From an uncultured Prochlorococcus sp. (lineage in GTDB: Bacteria; Cyanobacteriota; Cyanobacteriia; PCC-6307; Cyanobiaceae), in the NCBI GenBank assembly GCA_902538225.1, contig CACBEF010000010.1, forward strand, positions 1 through 35,549: 35,549 nucleotides of DNA, given 5' to 3'. A program made the position numbers and the translations under genes. This document shows, piece by piece, positions 1 through 8,980 of the stretch. The first letter of the stretch is position 1. Each line of letters starts with the position of its first letter. The notes under the pieces were generated by a model. It saw only the letters and a program-made list of their open reading frames with translations. It searched no databases and was not told the DNA's origin.

Positions 1-2279
1 AACTTTTACAACTTCAAAAAAATAATAACTCTCAGAAAGATAACCTAGTTATAAAGAATAACGCTAAACAAAATATCGATGCATCTAAGCAGAAGGCGAA
101 ATCGCCTAATAGTCGTCCAAATGCTACTCCAAGTTCCAAAAAACCTCCTCATAAAACATTTTCAAATAGTTCAAAGAAACCTGGAAAGACAGACTGGGAT
201 GATAGCGCAAAACTTGAAGCATTAAGAAGTAAAAATCCTCAAAAACAAAGGCAGAAAGTTCATATTATTGGTGAAAATGATGATTCATTAACATCTGAAA
301 CCAGTGGATATTCAGGCGAAAAAATTTCAATTTTATCAGCAAGTCTGGCGCGTCCTAAGAAAGAAAAGTCTGAAGAAACTAAATCTCAAAAATCTATCAA
401 ACAATTTAAGAAGAAGAAAAAAGAGACCACAAGACAAAGGCAGAAAAGGAGAGCAATGGAATTAAAGGCTGCCAAAGAGGCCAAACAAGTAAGACCTGAA
501 ATGATAATAGTTCCCGAAGATAATTTAACTGTTCAAGAATTAGCTGATAAATTAAGCCTTGAAAGTTCTGAAATAATAAAATCTCTTTTCTTCAAAGGCA
601 TAACTGCAACTGTTACTCAATCACTTGACTTAGCAACAATTGAAGCAGTAGCAGAAGAATTTGGTGTGCCTGTTTTACAAGATGATATCCAAGAAGCTGC
701 TGAGAAAACAGTTGATATGATTGAATCTGATGATATTGATAATCTAATAAGAAGACCGCCTGTTATTACAGTGATGGGTCATGTAGATCATGGCAAAACA
801 AGTCTTTTAGATTCCATCAGAGAATCAAGAGTAGCTTCGGGGGAAGCAGGGGGCATCACCCAACACATAGGAGCTTATCAAGTTGAATTTGAACATGAAT
901 CTCAAAAGAAAAAATTAACTTTTCTTGATACACCTGGTCATGAAGCCTTTACTGCAATGAGAGCAAGGGGTACAAAGGTTACAGATGTAGCTGTTCTTGT
1001 AGTTGCTGCAGATGATGGTTGCAGACCTCAAACACTTGAAGCTATCAGTCATGCAAGAGCTGCAAAAGTACCAATAGTTGTTGCAATAAATAAAATTGAC
1101 AAAGAAGGGGCTTCTCCAGACAGAGTAAAGCAGGAACTATCAGAAAAAGATTTAATTGCTGAAGATTGGGGAGGCGATACAGTGATGGTTCCAGTAAGTG
1201 CTATCAAAAAACAAAACATTGATAAATTACTCGAAATGATCTTATTAGTATCAGAGGTAGAAGATCTACAAGCTAACCCTGATAGATTTGCAAAAGGTAC
1301 TGTTATTGAAGCCCACCTAGACAAAGCAAAAGGACCTGTGGCTACTTTGTTAGTACAAAATGGAACCTTGAAATCTGGAGATGTTTTAGCTGCGGGTTCA
1401 GTCCTTGGAAAAATTAGAGCAATGGTTGATGAACATGGTAATAGAATCAAAGAAGCAGGGCCATCATTCCCAGTGGAAGCGCTAGGATTCAGTGAAGTAC
1501 CCACTGCAGGGGATGAATTCGAAGTCTACCCTGATGAGAAAACTGGTCGAGCCATTGTCGGAGAAAGGGCAACAGATGCTAGAGCAACAAAATTAGCTCA
1601 GCAAATGGCCTCTAGAAGAGTCAGCTTATCATCCTTATCAACTCAAGCAAATGATGGAGAACTTAAGGAGTTAAATTTAATTCTCAAGGCTGATGTTCAA
1701 GGTAGTGTTGAAGCAATATTAGGATCACTAGAACAATTACCAAAAAATGAAGTTCAAGTCAGAGTCCTACTTTCTGCTCCCGGAGAAATAACTGAGACAG
1801 ATATCGATCTCGCTGCCGCATCTGGGTCAGTAATCATTGGATTTAACACCTCATTGGCTTCTGGTGCGAAGAGAGCAGCTGATGCTAATGACGTTGATAT
1901 AAGAGAATATGAAGTAATTTATAAACTCTTAGAAGATATTCAGTTGGCTATGGAAGGGCTACTTGAACCCGATCTTGTGGAAGAATCATTAGGGCAAGCT
2001 GAAGTTAGAGCAACTTTCGCAGTTGGTAAAGGAGCTATTGCGGGCTGTTATATACAAACTGGCAAATTACAAAGGAATTGTTCTCTGAGAGTTATTAGAT
2101 CAGAGAAAGTAATATTTGAGGGTAATTTAGACTCTCTAAAAAGAGCTAAAGATGATGTAAAAGAAGTAAATACAGGGTTTGAATGTGGAGTTGGCTGCGA
2201 TAAATTCTCTTCATGGATTGAAGGAGATGTAATCGAAGCATTCAAGTTTGTCACCAAAAAAAGGACCTTATCACAATAA
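1..2279 (+). CDS. infB: Translation initiation factor IF-2, 3' part (5' end outside window)
   Basis: IF-2 is the GTPase that brings initiator fMet-tRNA to the 30S subunit and promotes subunit joining. The reading frame (codons beginning at base 3) is open from the window edge. Its first ~150 codons are the Lys/Gln/Ser-rich low-complexity N-terminal region typical of bacterial IF-2, so the ATG at 456 is internal and the true start lies upstream. The IF2-N domain follows ([15 protein letters not shown]), then the G domain with G1 GHVDHGKT encoded at 777-800, G3 DTPGHEAF and G4 NKID, then domain II and the C-terminal domains ending at a TAA. The gene faces the small DUF3493-like gene with 16 bases between stops. 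Only the N-terminus is uncertain. Confidence 0.97.
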   Translation, partial: LLQLQKNNNSQKDNLVIKNNAKQNIDASKQKAKSPNSRPNATPSSKKPPHKTFSNSSKKPGKTDWDDSAKLEALRSKNPQKQRQKVHIIGENDDSLTSETSGYSGEKISILSASLARPKKEKSEETKSQKSIKQFKKKKKETTRQRQKRRAMELKAAKEAKQVRPEMIIVPEDNLTVQELADKLSLESSEIIKSLFFKGITATVTQSLDLATIEAVAEEFGVPVLQDDIQEAAEKTVDMIESDDIDNLIRRPPVITVMGHVDHGKTSLLDSIRESRVASGEAGGITQHIGAYQVEFEHESQKKKLTFLDTPGHEAFTAMRARGTKVTDVAVLVVAADDGCRPQTLEAISHARAAKVPIVVAINKIDKEGASPDRVKQELSEKDLIAEDWGGDTVMVPVSAIKKQNIDKLLEMILLVSEVEDLQANPDRFAKGTVIEAHLDKAKGPVATLLVQNGTLKSGDVLAAGSVLGKIRAMVDEHGNRIKEAGPSFPVEALGFSEVPTAGDEFEVYPDEKTGRAIVGERATDARATKLAQQMASRRVSLSSLSTQANDGELKELNLILKADVQGSVEAILGSLEQLPKNEVQVRVLLSAPGEITETDIDLAAASGSVIIGFNTSLASGAKRAADANDVDIREYEVIYKLLEDIQLAMEGLLEPDLVEESLGQAEVRATFAVGKGAIAGCYIQTGKLQRNCSLRVIRSEKVIFEGNLDSLKRAKDDVKEVNTGFECGVGCDKFSSWIEGDVIEAFKFVTKKRTLSQ

Positions 2280-2292
2280 TTAAACCTCTAGC

Positions 2293-2325
2293 TTATTAAT
2301 CTTTATTTCTATCAAAGATTAATAA
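2293..2325. terminator. 12-bp inverted repeat between convergent infB and DUF3493-like gene
   Basis: TTATTAATCTTT (2293-2304) is perfectly complementary to AAAGATTAATAA (2314-2325) with a 9-base loop. It begins 14 bases after the infB stop and contains the stop codon of the opposing small gene. It is almost all A/T and no clear U-run follows on the plus strand, so a bidirectional terminator or 3'-end-protecting hairpin is inference. Confidence 0.4.
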
Positions 2326-2532
2326 AGTTGGAAATATTACACAAGCACCCAACTGTATGAGAAGGTTATTTAGCTGTAATTCAGTTCCGCTTGCAATTCT
2401 GGAAAGCATTATTAGAAGTCCCAAAAATGCAGAACCGCTAAAAGCTACCCACAATATTCTTCTCAATCCCTTAAAAGGAGCTTGGGATTCCTTTAATAAT
2501 TTCTTTTTCAATTCTGGATCTATTTTTGACAT
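2296..2532 (-). CDS. Small two-helix membrane protein, DUF3493-like
   Basis: A 78-residue protein. It opens with a charged segment, DPELKKKLLKESQAPFKGLRR, followed by two hydrophobic stretches (about residues 26-43 and 54-72) and a short charged tail, so it is probably a hairpin membrane protein. The DPELK..L..E...PF.GLRR start followed by two helices resembles the DUF3493 family found in cyanobacteria and plastids, where a plant member has been linked to photosystem II accumulation. The family call is from memory of the motif, and a photosystem role here is inference. The gene converges on infB, and tRNA-Thr begins 55 bases beyond its start on the other strand. Confidence 0.7.
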   Translation of the reverse strand: MSKIDPELKKKLLKESQAPFKGLRRILWVAFSGSAFLGLLIMLSRIASGTELQLNNLLIQLGACVIFPTLLIFDRNKD

Positions 2533-2586
2533 AAATTCTTTAAATTATAAAATTAAGTCTATATGAAAAATTCAATATTTAATTTG

Positions 2587-2658
2587 GCCGGTATAGCTCA
2601 GCGGTAGAGCAACTGTCTCGTAAACAGTAGGTCATTGGTTCAATTCCGATTATCGGCA
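2587..2658 (+). tRNA. tRNA-Thr (anticodon CGT)
   Basis: The cloverleaf folds fully. The acceptor stem pairs GCCGGTA (2587-2593) with TATCGGC (2651-2657), with discriminator A at 2658. The anticodon stem ACTGT/ACAGT encloses the loop CTCGTAA, giving anticodon CGT, which reads ACG (Thr). The T arm is ATTGG-TTCAATT-CCGAT. CCA is not encoded (ACT follows). The next gene starts 24 bases downstream. Confidence 0.96.
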
Positions 2659-2682
2659 CTTTCAAAGTAAATTAAAAGTAAA

Positions 2683-4236
2683 ATGGTTAATAAAATTTTA
2701 AAATTTAGACATCTTTTTAAATTATTTTTTTTTATTCCTCTTATATTTTATTTTGGCAAAAGAAGTTATATTGCGTTTGATGAAGGTTATTATGCACTAC
2801 AATCTAGATGGATATTAGAAAAAGGGAACTGGACAATTCCACTCTGGTGGGATGAATATGTTTTAGATAGAACAATAGGATTACAGTTTTTAATAGCAAA
2901 GTCACAATACTTATTTGGAAGAAATATTTTTTCTGCATATCTACCAACAACAGTCGCATCAATATTGATGCTATTTACAACTTATAAATTACATGAAGAA
3001 TTATTAAATAAAAAATATGCAATTATATCTCCACTAATCCTTGCTACTACATATTTATGGTTTGACTACTCACACTTAGCCACTCAAGATATTATTTACT
3101 CATGTTTAGTTACTATTGGAGTATTAGCTTTAGTCAAAATAAAAAATAAAAATAACAAATTCTATATTCTGCTTTTTGGAATTTGGATTGGTTTAGCTTT
3201 TATGATGAAAACTTTTTTAGTTTTTGTACCGGTACTATCGCTCGTACCATATATTTTTTTTAAAAAAAATTTTTTATGCATCAAATTCTTTTGGTTAGGA
3301 CTACTAATTGGATTTATTCCTTTTTTATTCTGGATGTTTTCTATCAACCCTTATTTAGACAAAAATGTTATTTTTTACTTGGTTGAAAAGTTTAACTTTT
3401 TATCAAGTAAAAATACTTTTACAAATCCTTTCTATTATTATTTCTGGAATGTACCCGTAACGTTTCTGCCATGGAGTTTTTTCGCAATTATTGGCACAAT
3501 ATACAATATTTCTCAAAGTAAAGAGAATAAATATATACTTGCATTTTTCCCTTTAATTTTATTAGCAACTCTTAGCATTTTCTCTACAAAAACACCTTAC
3601 TATACTCTACAAATCTCATCTATTTTTTCTATAAATACTTATATAGGAATAAAATATTTATTTAATTCTAAAAGATATAGTCGATTTTTTATACTTATAA
3701 CTTCAAAAATAATTCCATTATTTATATTTGCTCTAACTTTCACATATTATTTTTTCTTTAAAGATTCAATTAACTTTAATACAAAGGAAAATACATTTAT
3801 AATTCTTGGATTATTATCTTTCGGCTTATCTTGGTCATTAATAAAACATAAAAATTCGTTCAAAGAAATATTAATAACTCTCATAATTGGGCCTTACTTA
3901 TTCACTTCATTTATTTTGCAGTCAGGTTTATTCACAGATAGATCCAGAGAACTTAGAGAGAAAATGGAATATGTTTCATCCATTGATTTAGTAAAAAATC
4001 AAACGATCATGGTTGATAAAAAAGGAATCAACAACTCTCGATCGCAATCAAAAATCATAAGGATTTCTTTATCAACTCCTAAATTAGGTGGGGGATTAGA
4101 AAGTATTAATCAGTTAAAAAAATCTGAATTAGCATGGACAACTGACCTTAAAACAATAAAAAATAATGAGAATTCTTATGAATTGATATATGAACATGAT
4201 ATTCTAAATCCATGGAAATTAATATTAAAAAAGTAA
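2683..4236 (+). CDS. Multispanning GT39-like (ArnT/PMT family) glycosyltransferase
   Basis: A 517-residue protein with an N-terminal membrane helix, an early acidic motif AFDEGYYALQ (D33-E34) and then about ten hydrophobic segments up to roughly residue 420, ending in a soluble C-terminal domain of about 100 residues. The acidic DE.YYA pair in the first external loop, followed by GNW.IP.W and Y, is the layout of the ArnT/protein mannosyltransferase family. These enzymes use polyprenyl-phosphate sugars to glycosylate lipid or protein acceptors on the outer face of the inner membrane. The substrate cannot be read. The gene sits 24 bases after tRNA-Thr and 40 bases before a GT2 gene, so an envelope-glycan role is plausible. 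It is conspicuously A/T- and Phe/Ile/Lys-rich. Confidence 0.78.
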   Translation: MVNKILKFRHLFKLFFFIPLIFYFGKRSYIAFDEGYYALQSRWILEKGNWTIPLWWDEYVLDRTIGLQFLIAKSQYLFGRNIFSAYLPTTVASILMLFTTYKLHEELLNKKYAIISPLILATTYLWFDYSHLATQDIIYSCLVTIGVLALVKIKNKNNKFYILLFGIWIGLAFMMKTFLVFVPVLSLVPYIFFKKNFLCIKFFWLGLLIGFIPFLFWMFSINPYLDKNVIFYLVEKFNFLSSKNTFTNPFYYYFWNVPVTFLPWSFFAIIGTIYNISQSKENKYILAFFPLILLATLSIFSTKTPYYTLQISSIFSINTYIGIKYLFNSKRYSRFFILITSKIIPLFIFALTFTYYFFFKDSINFNTKENTFIILGLLSFGLSWSLIKHKNSFKEILITLIIGPYLFTSFILQSGLFTDRSRELREKMEYVSSIDLVKNQTIMVDKKGINNSRSQSKIIRISLSTPKLGGGLESINQLKKSELAWTTDLKTIKNNENSYELIYEHDILNPWKLILKK

Positions 4237-4276
4237 ATAATTCATACATAATAATTTCCGTTTGTAATTTTTAATA

Positions 4277-5368
4277 ATGAGATCTGCTAATAGTTGGAAT
4301 TTAACTAATAATGAACTTCATCAATTATTCAAAGACAATAAAGAATTTATTGCTATTAAAGTCCGCGGTAATACTTGGGAGCCAATCACTAGATGGCTAA
4401 GATTAGATTCAAGAATTTTTAGAGAAACTACTAGCAAAGCAAGAATAACTTTATGCGATATCGAATCTCTAGCAGAAATTTATAACTACAGATCAATTAG
4501 ATGGAAAGCAAAAAAACTAACTCCTATACCCACTAAGGCAATTCCACAATCTATTAAAAATATTTTTCGAAAAATACCAATCATAAAACAACTCGCCTAT
4601 GAACTTGAAATAGTTTTTTATAAATATAGTGAAAATATTTCAGAACATTTAATATCAATAGTAATTCCCGCAAGAAATGAAGCTGGTAATAAAGAACTTT
4701 TAATTAATGCTTTAAATAAATTCAAAAATATACCCAATAAATTAGAAATTATATTTGTTGAAGGTAATAGCAATGATAATACATATGAAATTTTGAAAGA
4801 ATTAAAAGAAAATTTCTCAAAGTTCTTCAAGATATCTCTTTTAAAACAAACTTCTAAAGGGAAGAAAAATGCAGTTGTGGAGGGGTTTAATATTTCTTCA
4901 GGTGAGACCCTCGCTATAATTGATAGTGATTTTACCGTAGATATTGATGATAGTATTGCAGCAATTATGGAATCAACCAAAAATAAAAATATCCTAATTA
5001 ACTGCGCCCGCACAACTTTTCCAATGGAAAAAGATGCAATGAGATGGGCAAATTATATAGGAAATAGACTCTTCGCAATATTTCTATCAATTCTCATAAA
5101 TAAGCCTATATCAGATTCACTCTGTGGAACAAAAGTTTTTTCAAGAAAATTCTTTAAACTTATGAAACAAAACGGAAGTTGGGATTCCAAGTCTGACCCA
5201 TTTGGAGACTTTACAATAATATTTGAAGCTGCAAACAATAACATTAAAATACTAAATTATCCTGTTAGATATTACGCTAGACAATCTGGAGAGCCAAATA
5301 TATCTAGATGGGTAGATGGATTAAAACTTCTCAAAGTATGCTGGATTTATATGATTTCTGATATCTGA
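4277..5368 (+). CDS. GT2-family glycosyltransferase with a probable truncated methyltransferase domain at its N-terminus
   Basis: A 363-residue protein. Residues ~125-350 are a GT-A fold: IPARNEAGN (130-138), EGNSNDNT (162-169), KGKKNAV (194-200) and the metal-binding DSD (216-218), followed by SDSLCGTK and a charged C-terminal part. The last ~20 residues are weakly hydrophobic, but a full membrane anchor is not clear. Residues 1-120 are not part of a GT2 domain. The pattern W.P..RW.RL..R......LCDIESLAE...YRSIRWKAKKLTPIP resembles the C-terminal half of class I SAM methyltransferase domains that are fused to such GT2 domains in other bacteria; the Rossmann motif GxGxG is absent. I infer a shortened fusion protein. 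The donor sugar is unknown. It is probably co-transcribed with the upstream GT39-like gene. Confidence 0.8.
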   Translation: MRSANSWNLTNNELHQLFKDNKEFIAIKVRGNTWEPITRWLRLDSRIFRETTSKARITLCDIESLAEIYNYRSIRWKAKKLTPIPTKAIPQSIKNIFRKIPIIKQLAYELEIVFYKYSENISEHLISIVIPARNEAGNKELLINALNKFKNIPNKLEIIFVEGNSNDNTYEILKELKENFSKFFKISLLKQTSKGKKNAVVEGFNISSGETLAIIDSDFTVDIDDSIAAIMESTKNKNILINCARTTFPMEKDAMRWANYIGNRLFAIFLSILINKPISDSLCGTKVFSRKFFKLMKQNGSWDSKSDPFGDFTIIFEAANNNIKILNYPVRYYARQSGEPNISRWVDGLKLLKVCWIYMISDI

Positions 5369-5474
5369 ATTAAATAAAATTTTCGGGAGTATTTTCTCAG
5401 GATTTTTAATTTCTCCAAATTAGTAATAAAGTAGTTAGATTCTTAAAGGAAATTAATTCATTAAATTTCATGAC

Positions 5475-7094
5475 ATGAATTTTAATTTGAAGTTCAAAAA
5501 ATTAAATAAAAAAAATTATCAAAGAGAGCATTATGGAAAAATACTAACTGTAAGATTGCCATGTAATCCAATATTTCCAATAGGACCTATATATTTAGCA
5601 GACCATATTCATAAATGTTTTCCAGGCTTAGAGCAGCAATTTATTGATCTAGCAATAATTCCATCTAATAAAGTTTCCAAACATTTATCTAGAAAAATTG
5701 ATCAATTTAGACCACACCTAATTATTTTTTCATGGAGAGATATACAAATTTATGCACCTGTTGATGGTAGAAGTGGAAATCCCTTACAAAACTCTTTTGA
5801 AGTTTTCTACTCAAAGAATATCCTTAAAAAAATTAGAGGTTCCTGGGGAGGATTAAAATTAATTGCATCTCATTATGGAGAAATATATAGAAATACTTCT
5901 TTAGTCAAGATGGGCCTAAAAAGAGCACAAAAATACAATAAAAATGTAAAAGTAATTTTAGGAGGTGGAGCTGTTAGTGTCTTCTATGAACAATTGGGAA
6001 ATCTACTCCCTATTGGAACTGTTATTTCAGTTGGAGAGGGAGAAAATCTCATTGAAAAAATCATTAGAGGAGATTCAATAGAGGAAGAAAGATGTTACAT
6101 TGCTGGACAAAAACCTCGCAACAAATTAATACATGAACAACCTTCAGGAACTATTAAAACTGCCTGCAACTATAAATATATTAAATCAATATGGCCTGAA
6201 TTCAATTGGTATATAGAAGGTGGCGATTATTACGTAGGGGTACAAACAAAAAGAGGTTGTCCTCATAATTGTTGTTTCTGTGTTTACACAGTTGTGGAGG
6301 GGAAGCAAGTTCGCGTTAATCCTGTTAAGGAAGTAATAAAAGAAATGAAGCAATTATATGATCTTGGAGTAAGGGGATTTTGGTTTACAGATGCACAGTT
6401 TATTCCAGCCAAAAAACATATTGAAGATGCAAAAACACTTTTGCGGGCAATTAAGGAGCAAGGTTGGGACGATATAAATTGGGCTGCATATATCAGAGCA
6501 GATAATATTGATGCTGAGCTAGCTCAGCTTATGGTTGATACAGGTATGAGCTATTTTGAAATAGGTATCACCTCTGGATCTCAAGAACTTGTTAGAAAAA
6601 TGAGATTAGCGTATGACCTTGAAACTGTATTAAATAATTGCAGAATGCTAGTCAAATCAGGTTTCAAGAATCATGTTTCAGTCAATTATTCATTTAATGT
6701 TTTTGATGAAACGCCCAGCACTATAAGACAAACAATTGCTTACCATAGAGAATTAGAAAATATTTTTGGTAAAGGCTTAGTTGATCCAGCTATATTCTTT
6801 ATAGGTTTGCAACCTCACACTCTTCTTGAGAAGTACGCCTTGGAACATAAAATTCTGAAGCCAGATTATAATCCAATGAGCATGATGCCCTGGACAGCGA
6901 GAAAACTTCTTTGGAATCCAGGCTCACTAGGGGAAAAACTTGGTCAGGTTTGCTTAGAAGCTTTTGATAATCCAGAAGACGAATTTGGCAAAACAGTTAT
7001 CGACATTCTTGAGAGAGAATATGGAAAGTCCTCCTTAAAAGATTCCCTAAAAGTTCGTCCTCTATCAGAAAGGAAATTAGTTCATTCTAAATAA
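5475..7094 (+). CDS. Radical SAM protein with N-terminal B12-binding-type domain; possibly the cyanobacterial PSII high-light acclimation family
   Basis: A 539-residue protein. Residues ~25-230 have the layout of a cobalamin-binding (B12-type) Rossmann domain: VRLPCNPIFPIGPIYLADHI, then FRPHLIIFSWRDIQ, then VILGGGAV..GEGE. The radical SAM core follows, with the CxxxCxxC cluster ligands C262, C266 and C269 in RGCPHNCCFC, then FWFTDAQF and EIGITSGSQE. The overall architecture matches a conserved cyanobacterial radical SAM family, a Synechocystis member of which has been associated with PSII function in high light. I recall that link but cannot verify it here; the substrate is unknown. An AAAGGA at about 5444-5449 lies rather far from the chosen ATG, so the start is slightly uncertain. 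It converges on clpS with 15 bases between stops. Confidence 0.8.
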   Translation: MNFNLKFKKLNKKNYQREHYGKILTVRLPCNPIFPIGPIYLADHIHKCFPGLEQQFIDLAIIPSNKVSKHLSRKIDQFRPHLIIFSWRDIQIYAPVDGRSGNPLQNSFEVFYSKNILKKIRGSWGGLKLIASHYGEIYRNTSLVKMGLKRAQKYNKNVKVILGGGAVSVFYEQLGNLLPIGTVISVGEGENLIEKIIRGDSIEEERCYIAGQKPRNKLIHEQPSGTIKTACNYKYIKSIWPEFNWYIEGGDYYVGVQTKRGCPHNCCFCVYTVVEGKQVRVNPVKEVIKEMKQLYDLGVRGFWFTDAQFIPAKKHIEDAKTLLRAIKEQGWDDINWAAYIRADNIDAELAQLMVDTGMSYFEIGITSGSQELVRKMRLAYDLETVLNNCRMLVKSGFKNHVSVNYSFNVFDETPSTIRQTIAYHRELENIFGKGLVDPAIFFIGLQPHTLLEKYALEHKILKPDYNPMSMMPWTARKLLWNPGSLGEKLGQVCLEAFDNPEDEFGKTVIDILEREYGKSSLKDSLKVRPLSERKLVHSK

Positions 7095-7109
7095 TAAATG
7101 CAATCTTTA

Positions 7110-7427
7110 TTAATCCTCTTTCTCAATTGAACTAGAAATTCCTTTAGATTTTAAAGATTCTGAGTAGAATTCTGCAGGCTCTAAATCACAAACAATTACT
7201 AAACCTATACCTGTATTGTGTGCTTCAAGCATTATGGCAATAGCATCCTGTTCGCTTAATTGCGGGACAACTTCTCGAAGTGAAATAGTGACATACTCCA
7301 TAGAATTAACTGGGTCATTATGAAGTAAAACCTTATATTTTGGAGATTTATTTTTTAATTCAGCAGGTTTCTTTTCAATCACTGCTGAATTATTATTTAC
7401 ACCCTGTTCTAACTTTATAGATAGCAT
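7110..7427 (-). CDS. clpS: ATP-dependent Clp protease adaptor ClpS
   Basis: A 105-residue protein. After a ~28-residue flexible, Lys-rich N-terminus, the core reads YKVLLHNDPVNSMEYV, followed by MLEAHNTGIG. N37, D38 and H70 correspond to the residues that hold the N-degron side chain in ClpS proteins. ClpS delivers N-end-rule substrates to the ClpC/ClpA unfoldase in the cytoplasm. Length and motif order are normal for the family. It lies 32 bases downstream of dapL on the same strand and is probably co-transcribed with it, although no functional link is obvious. Confidence 0.95.
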   Translation of the reverse strand: MLSIKLEQGVNNNSAVIEKKPAELKNKSPKYKVLLHNDPVNSMEYVTISLREVVPQLSEQDAIAIMLEAHNTGIGLVIVCDLEPAEFYSESLKSKGISSSIEKED

Positions 7428-7459
7428 TAAATTTATAAGAGTTTAAATTATACTAATAA

Positions 7460-8686
7460 TTATATATTAATTATTCTTTCCATTGCTTCAAGGACGTTTG
7501 ATCGTGAGTTAAATGCTGACAAGCGAAAATAACCCTCTCCTGCTAATCCAAATCCGCTCCCAGGTGTTCCCACTACACTAACTTTTTGGAGAAGGAAATC
7601 AAAAAAGTCCCAAGATGTCATTTGATCTGGAACTTTAATCCAGATATAAGGAGCATTGTCCCCACCATAAACTTTATATCCTGAATTCTGAAGTTTATTT
7701 TTCATTATTTTTGCATTTTCCATATAAAAATCAATTAAACCTCTCACCTGTTTCTTCCCTTCAAGAGAATAAATAGCCTCTGCTCCTTTCTGGACCACAT
7801 AACTTACTCCATTGAACTTTGTAGATTGTCGCCTATTCCAAAGAGGCCATAACTCTATTTCCTCATTTGTTGAGCTCAAACCTTTGAGATTTTTGGGTAT
7901 TACTGTAAAAGCACATCTAACTCCAGTGAATCCTGCATTCTTTGAAAAAGATCTAAATTCAATCGCACAATCCTTCGCTCCCTCAATCTCATATATTGAA
8001 TGTGGAATATCATTATCTTGAATAAATGCTTCATAAGCTGCATCAAAAAGTATTAGGGATTTGTTTTGAAGAGCATAGTCAACCCACTTTTTCAATTCTG
8101 CTTTATTAATCGTTGCTCCAGTAGGATTATTAGGAAAACAAAGATATAAAATATCAACTTTTTTTTCAGGTAGTTCTGGCAGAAAGTGATTCCCCTCGTT
8201 TATTGCAAGATATGTCAATCCTTGATAAGTTCCATTTTCAAGAGAATCACCAGTCCTGCCTGTCATAACGTTACTATCCACATATACTGGGTAAACAGGA
8301 TCTGTTACAGCAATTGAATTATCTTTGCCAAGAATATCTAAAATATTGCTACTATCGCATTTTGAACCATCAGAAACAAAGATTTCTTCAGGTGAAATTT
8401 GACAGCCTCTCGAAATAAAATCATTCTCAGATATTTTTTCTCTCAGCCAAGAATAACCTTGTTCTGGTCCATAACCTTTGAAACCATCTGTAGTTCCCAT
8501 TTCATCTAAAGCTTTACCCATAGCCTTTATGCATGCTCTAGGTAATGGTTCTGTAACATCTCCTATACCAAGCTTAATAATTTCAGCACTCTTATTTGAT
8601 TGAGAATACATTTTTACCCTTTTAGCAATTTCAGGGAATAAATAGCCTGCTTTGAGTTTTAAATAATTTTCGTTTACTTGAACCAC
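7460..8686 (-). CDS. dapL: LL-diaminopimelate aminotransferase
   Basis: A 408-residue class I/II PLP aminotransferase. It converts tetrahydrodipicolinate directly to LL-diaminopimelate, the cyanobacterial/plant shortcut for lysine and peptidoglycan precursor synthesis. The N-terminus, with [11 protein letters not shown] and [13 protein letters not shown], is characteristic of DapL. PLP residues are visible: N187 in PNNPTG, D215 and Y218 in LFDAAYEAF, the Schiff-base lysine K249 in [12 protein letters not shown], and R257. Length is typical (about 410). The start is the first ATG, with an in-frame KLKAGYLF soon after. Its promoter must lie in the 294-base spacer shared with divergent rne. Confidence 0.96.
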   Translation of the reverse strand: MVQVNENYLKLKAGYLFPEIAKRVKMYSQSNKSAEIIKLGIGDVTEPLPRACIKAMGKALDEMGTTDGFKGYGPEQGYSWLREKISENDFISRGCQISPEEIFVSDGSKCDSSNILDILGKDNSIAVTDPVYPVYVDSNVMTGRTGDSLENGTYQGLTYLAINEGNHFLPELPEKKVDILYLCFPNNPTGATINKAELKKWVDYALQNKSLILFDAAYEAFIQDNDIPHSIYEIEGAKDCAIEFRSFSKNAGFTGVRCAFTVIPKNLKGLSSTNEEIELWPLWNRRQSTKFNGVSYVVQKGAEAIYSLEGKKQVRGLIDFYMENAKIMKNKLQNSGYKVYGGDNAPYIWIKVPDQMTSWDFFDFLLQKVSVVGTPGSGFGLAGEGYFRLSAFNSRSNVLEAMERIINI

Positions 8687-8980
8687 TTTAGATAAAAAAT
8701 TTCACCAGTACTTAGAATAATGTATTAACGTGCTTTAGTGGTGATTAGATGTTAAAATTATTTTAGTTATGGTTAATTTAAGAGATAATCATAGCTGTGA
8801 AATCAATTTCAATTAGTTTGAAAATCGTTTAAAGCTTTATAAATAGCAGAATTTAATCACTATTAACTTTATTAATTTCTAAAAAGTAAATAATAATAGC
8901 TAAAAAGCTTTATTAAAAGATAAAAGCTAATTCATTAATTTAGAAAATTTTCAAAATCCAAATCATTCAGAATCAATTAT
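8687..8980. promoter_or_regulatory. 294-base divergent spacer dapL/rne: probable long rne leader with repeated AAAGCTTTAT elements
   Basis: No gene is supported here. The half next to rne is very A/U-rich and holds a 10-base direct repeat AAAGCTTTAT (8831-8840 and 8904-8913), further AGCT cores (8898-8901 and 8926-8929), and a 6-bp inverted repeat TCACCA/TGGTGA (8702-8707, 8739-8744) nearer dapL. RNase E genes usually carry long A/U-rich leaders that the enzyme itself cleaves for autoregulation, including in cyanobacteria. That this spacer does so is inference; the transcription start is not determinable by eye. Confidence 0.4.

Noticed and set aside
1049-1504. 151-codon minus-strand open frame inside infB
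   Set aside because: It lies wholly within the GTPase-coding region of infB, has no recognisable domain and mirrors the codon bias of the opposite strand; it is a shadow frame. The same applies to the other antisense frames within infB, the glycosyltransferases, rne, tuf, fusA, rpsG and the GOGAT gene.
2587-4236. Attachment-site duplication of the tRNA-Thr 3' end marking an island
   Set aside because: No second copy of the T-arm/acceptor sequence was found elsewhere in the window.
7092-7112. 7-bp A/T inverted repeat at the radical SAM/clpS junction
   Set aside because: The stem is all A-T (TAATAAA/TTTATTA) and too weak to call as a terminator.
8769-8816. 15-codon ATG frame in the rne leader
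   Set aside because: It is too short to support, with no ribosome-binding site and no attenuator-like codon run; expected by chance.
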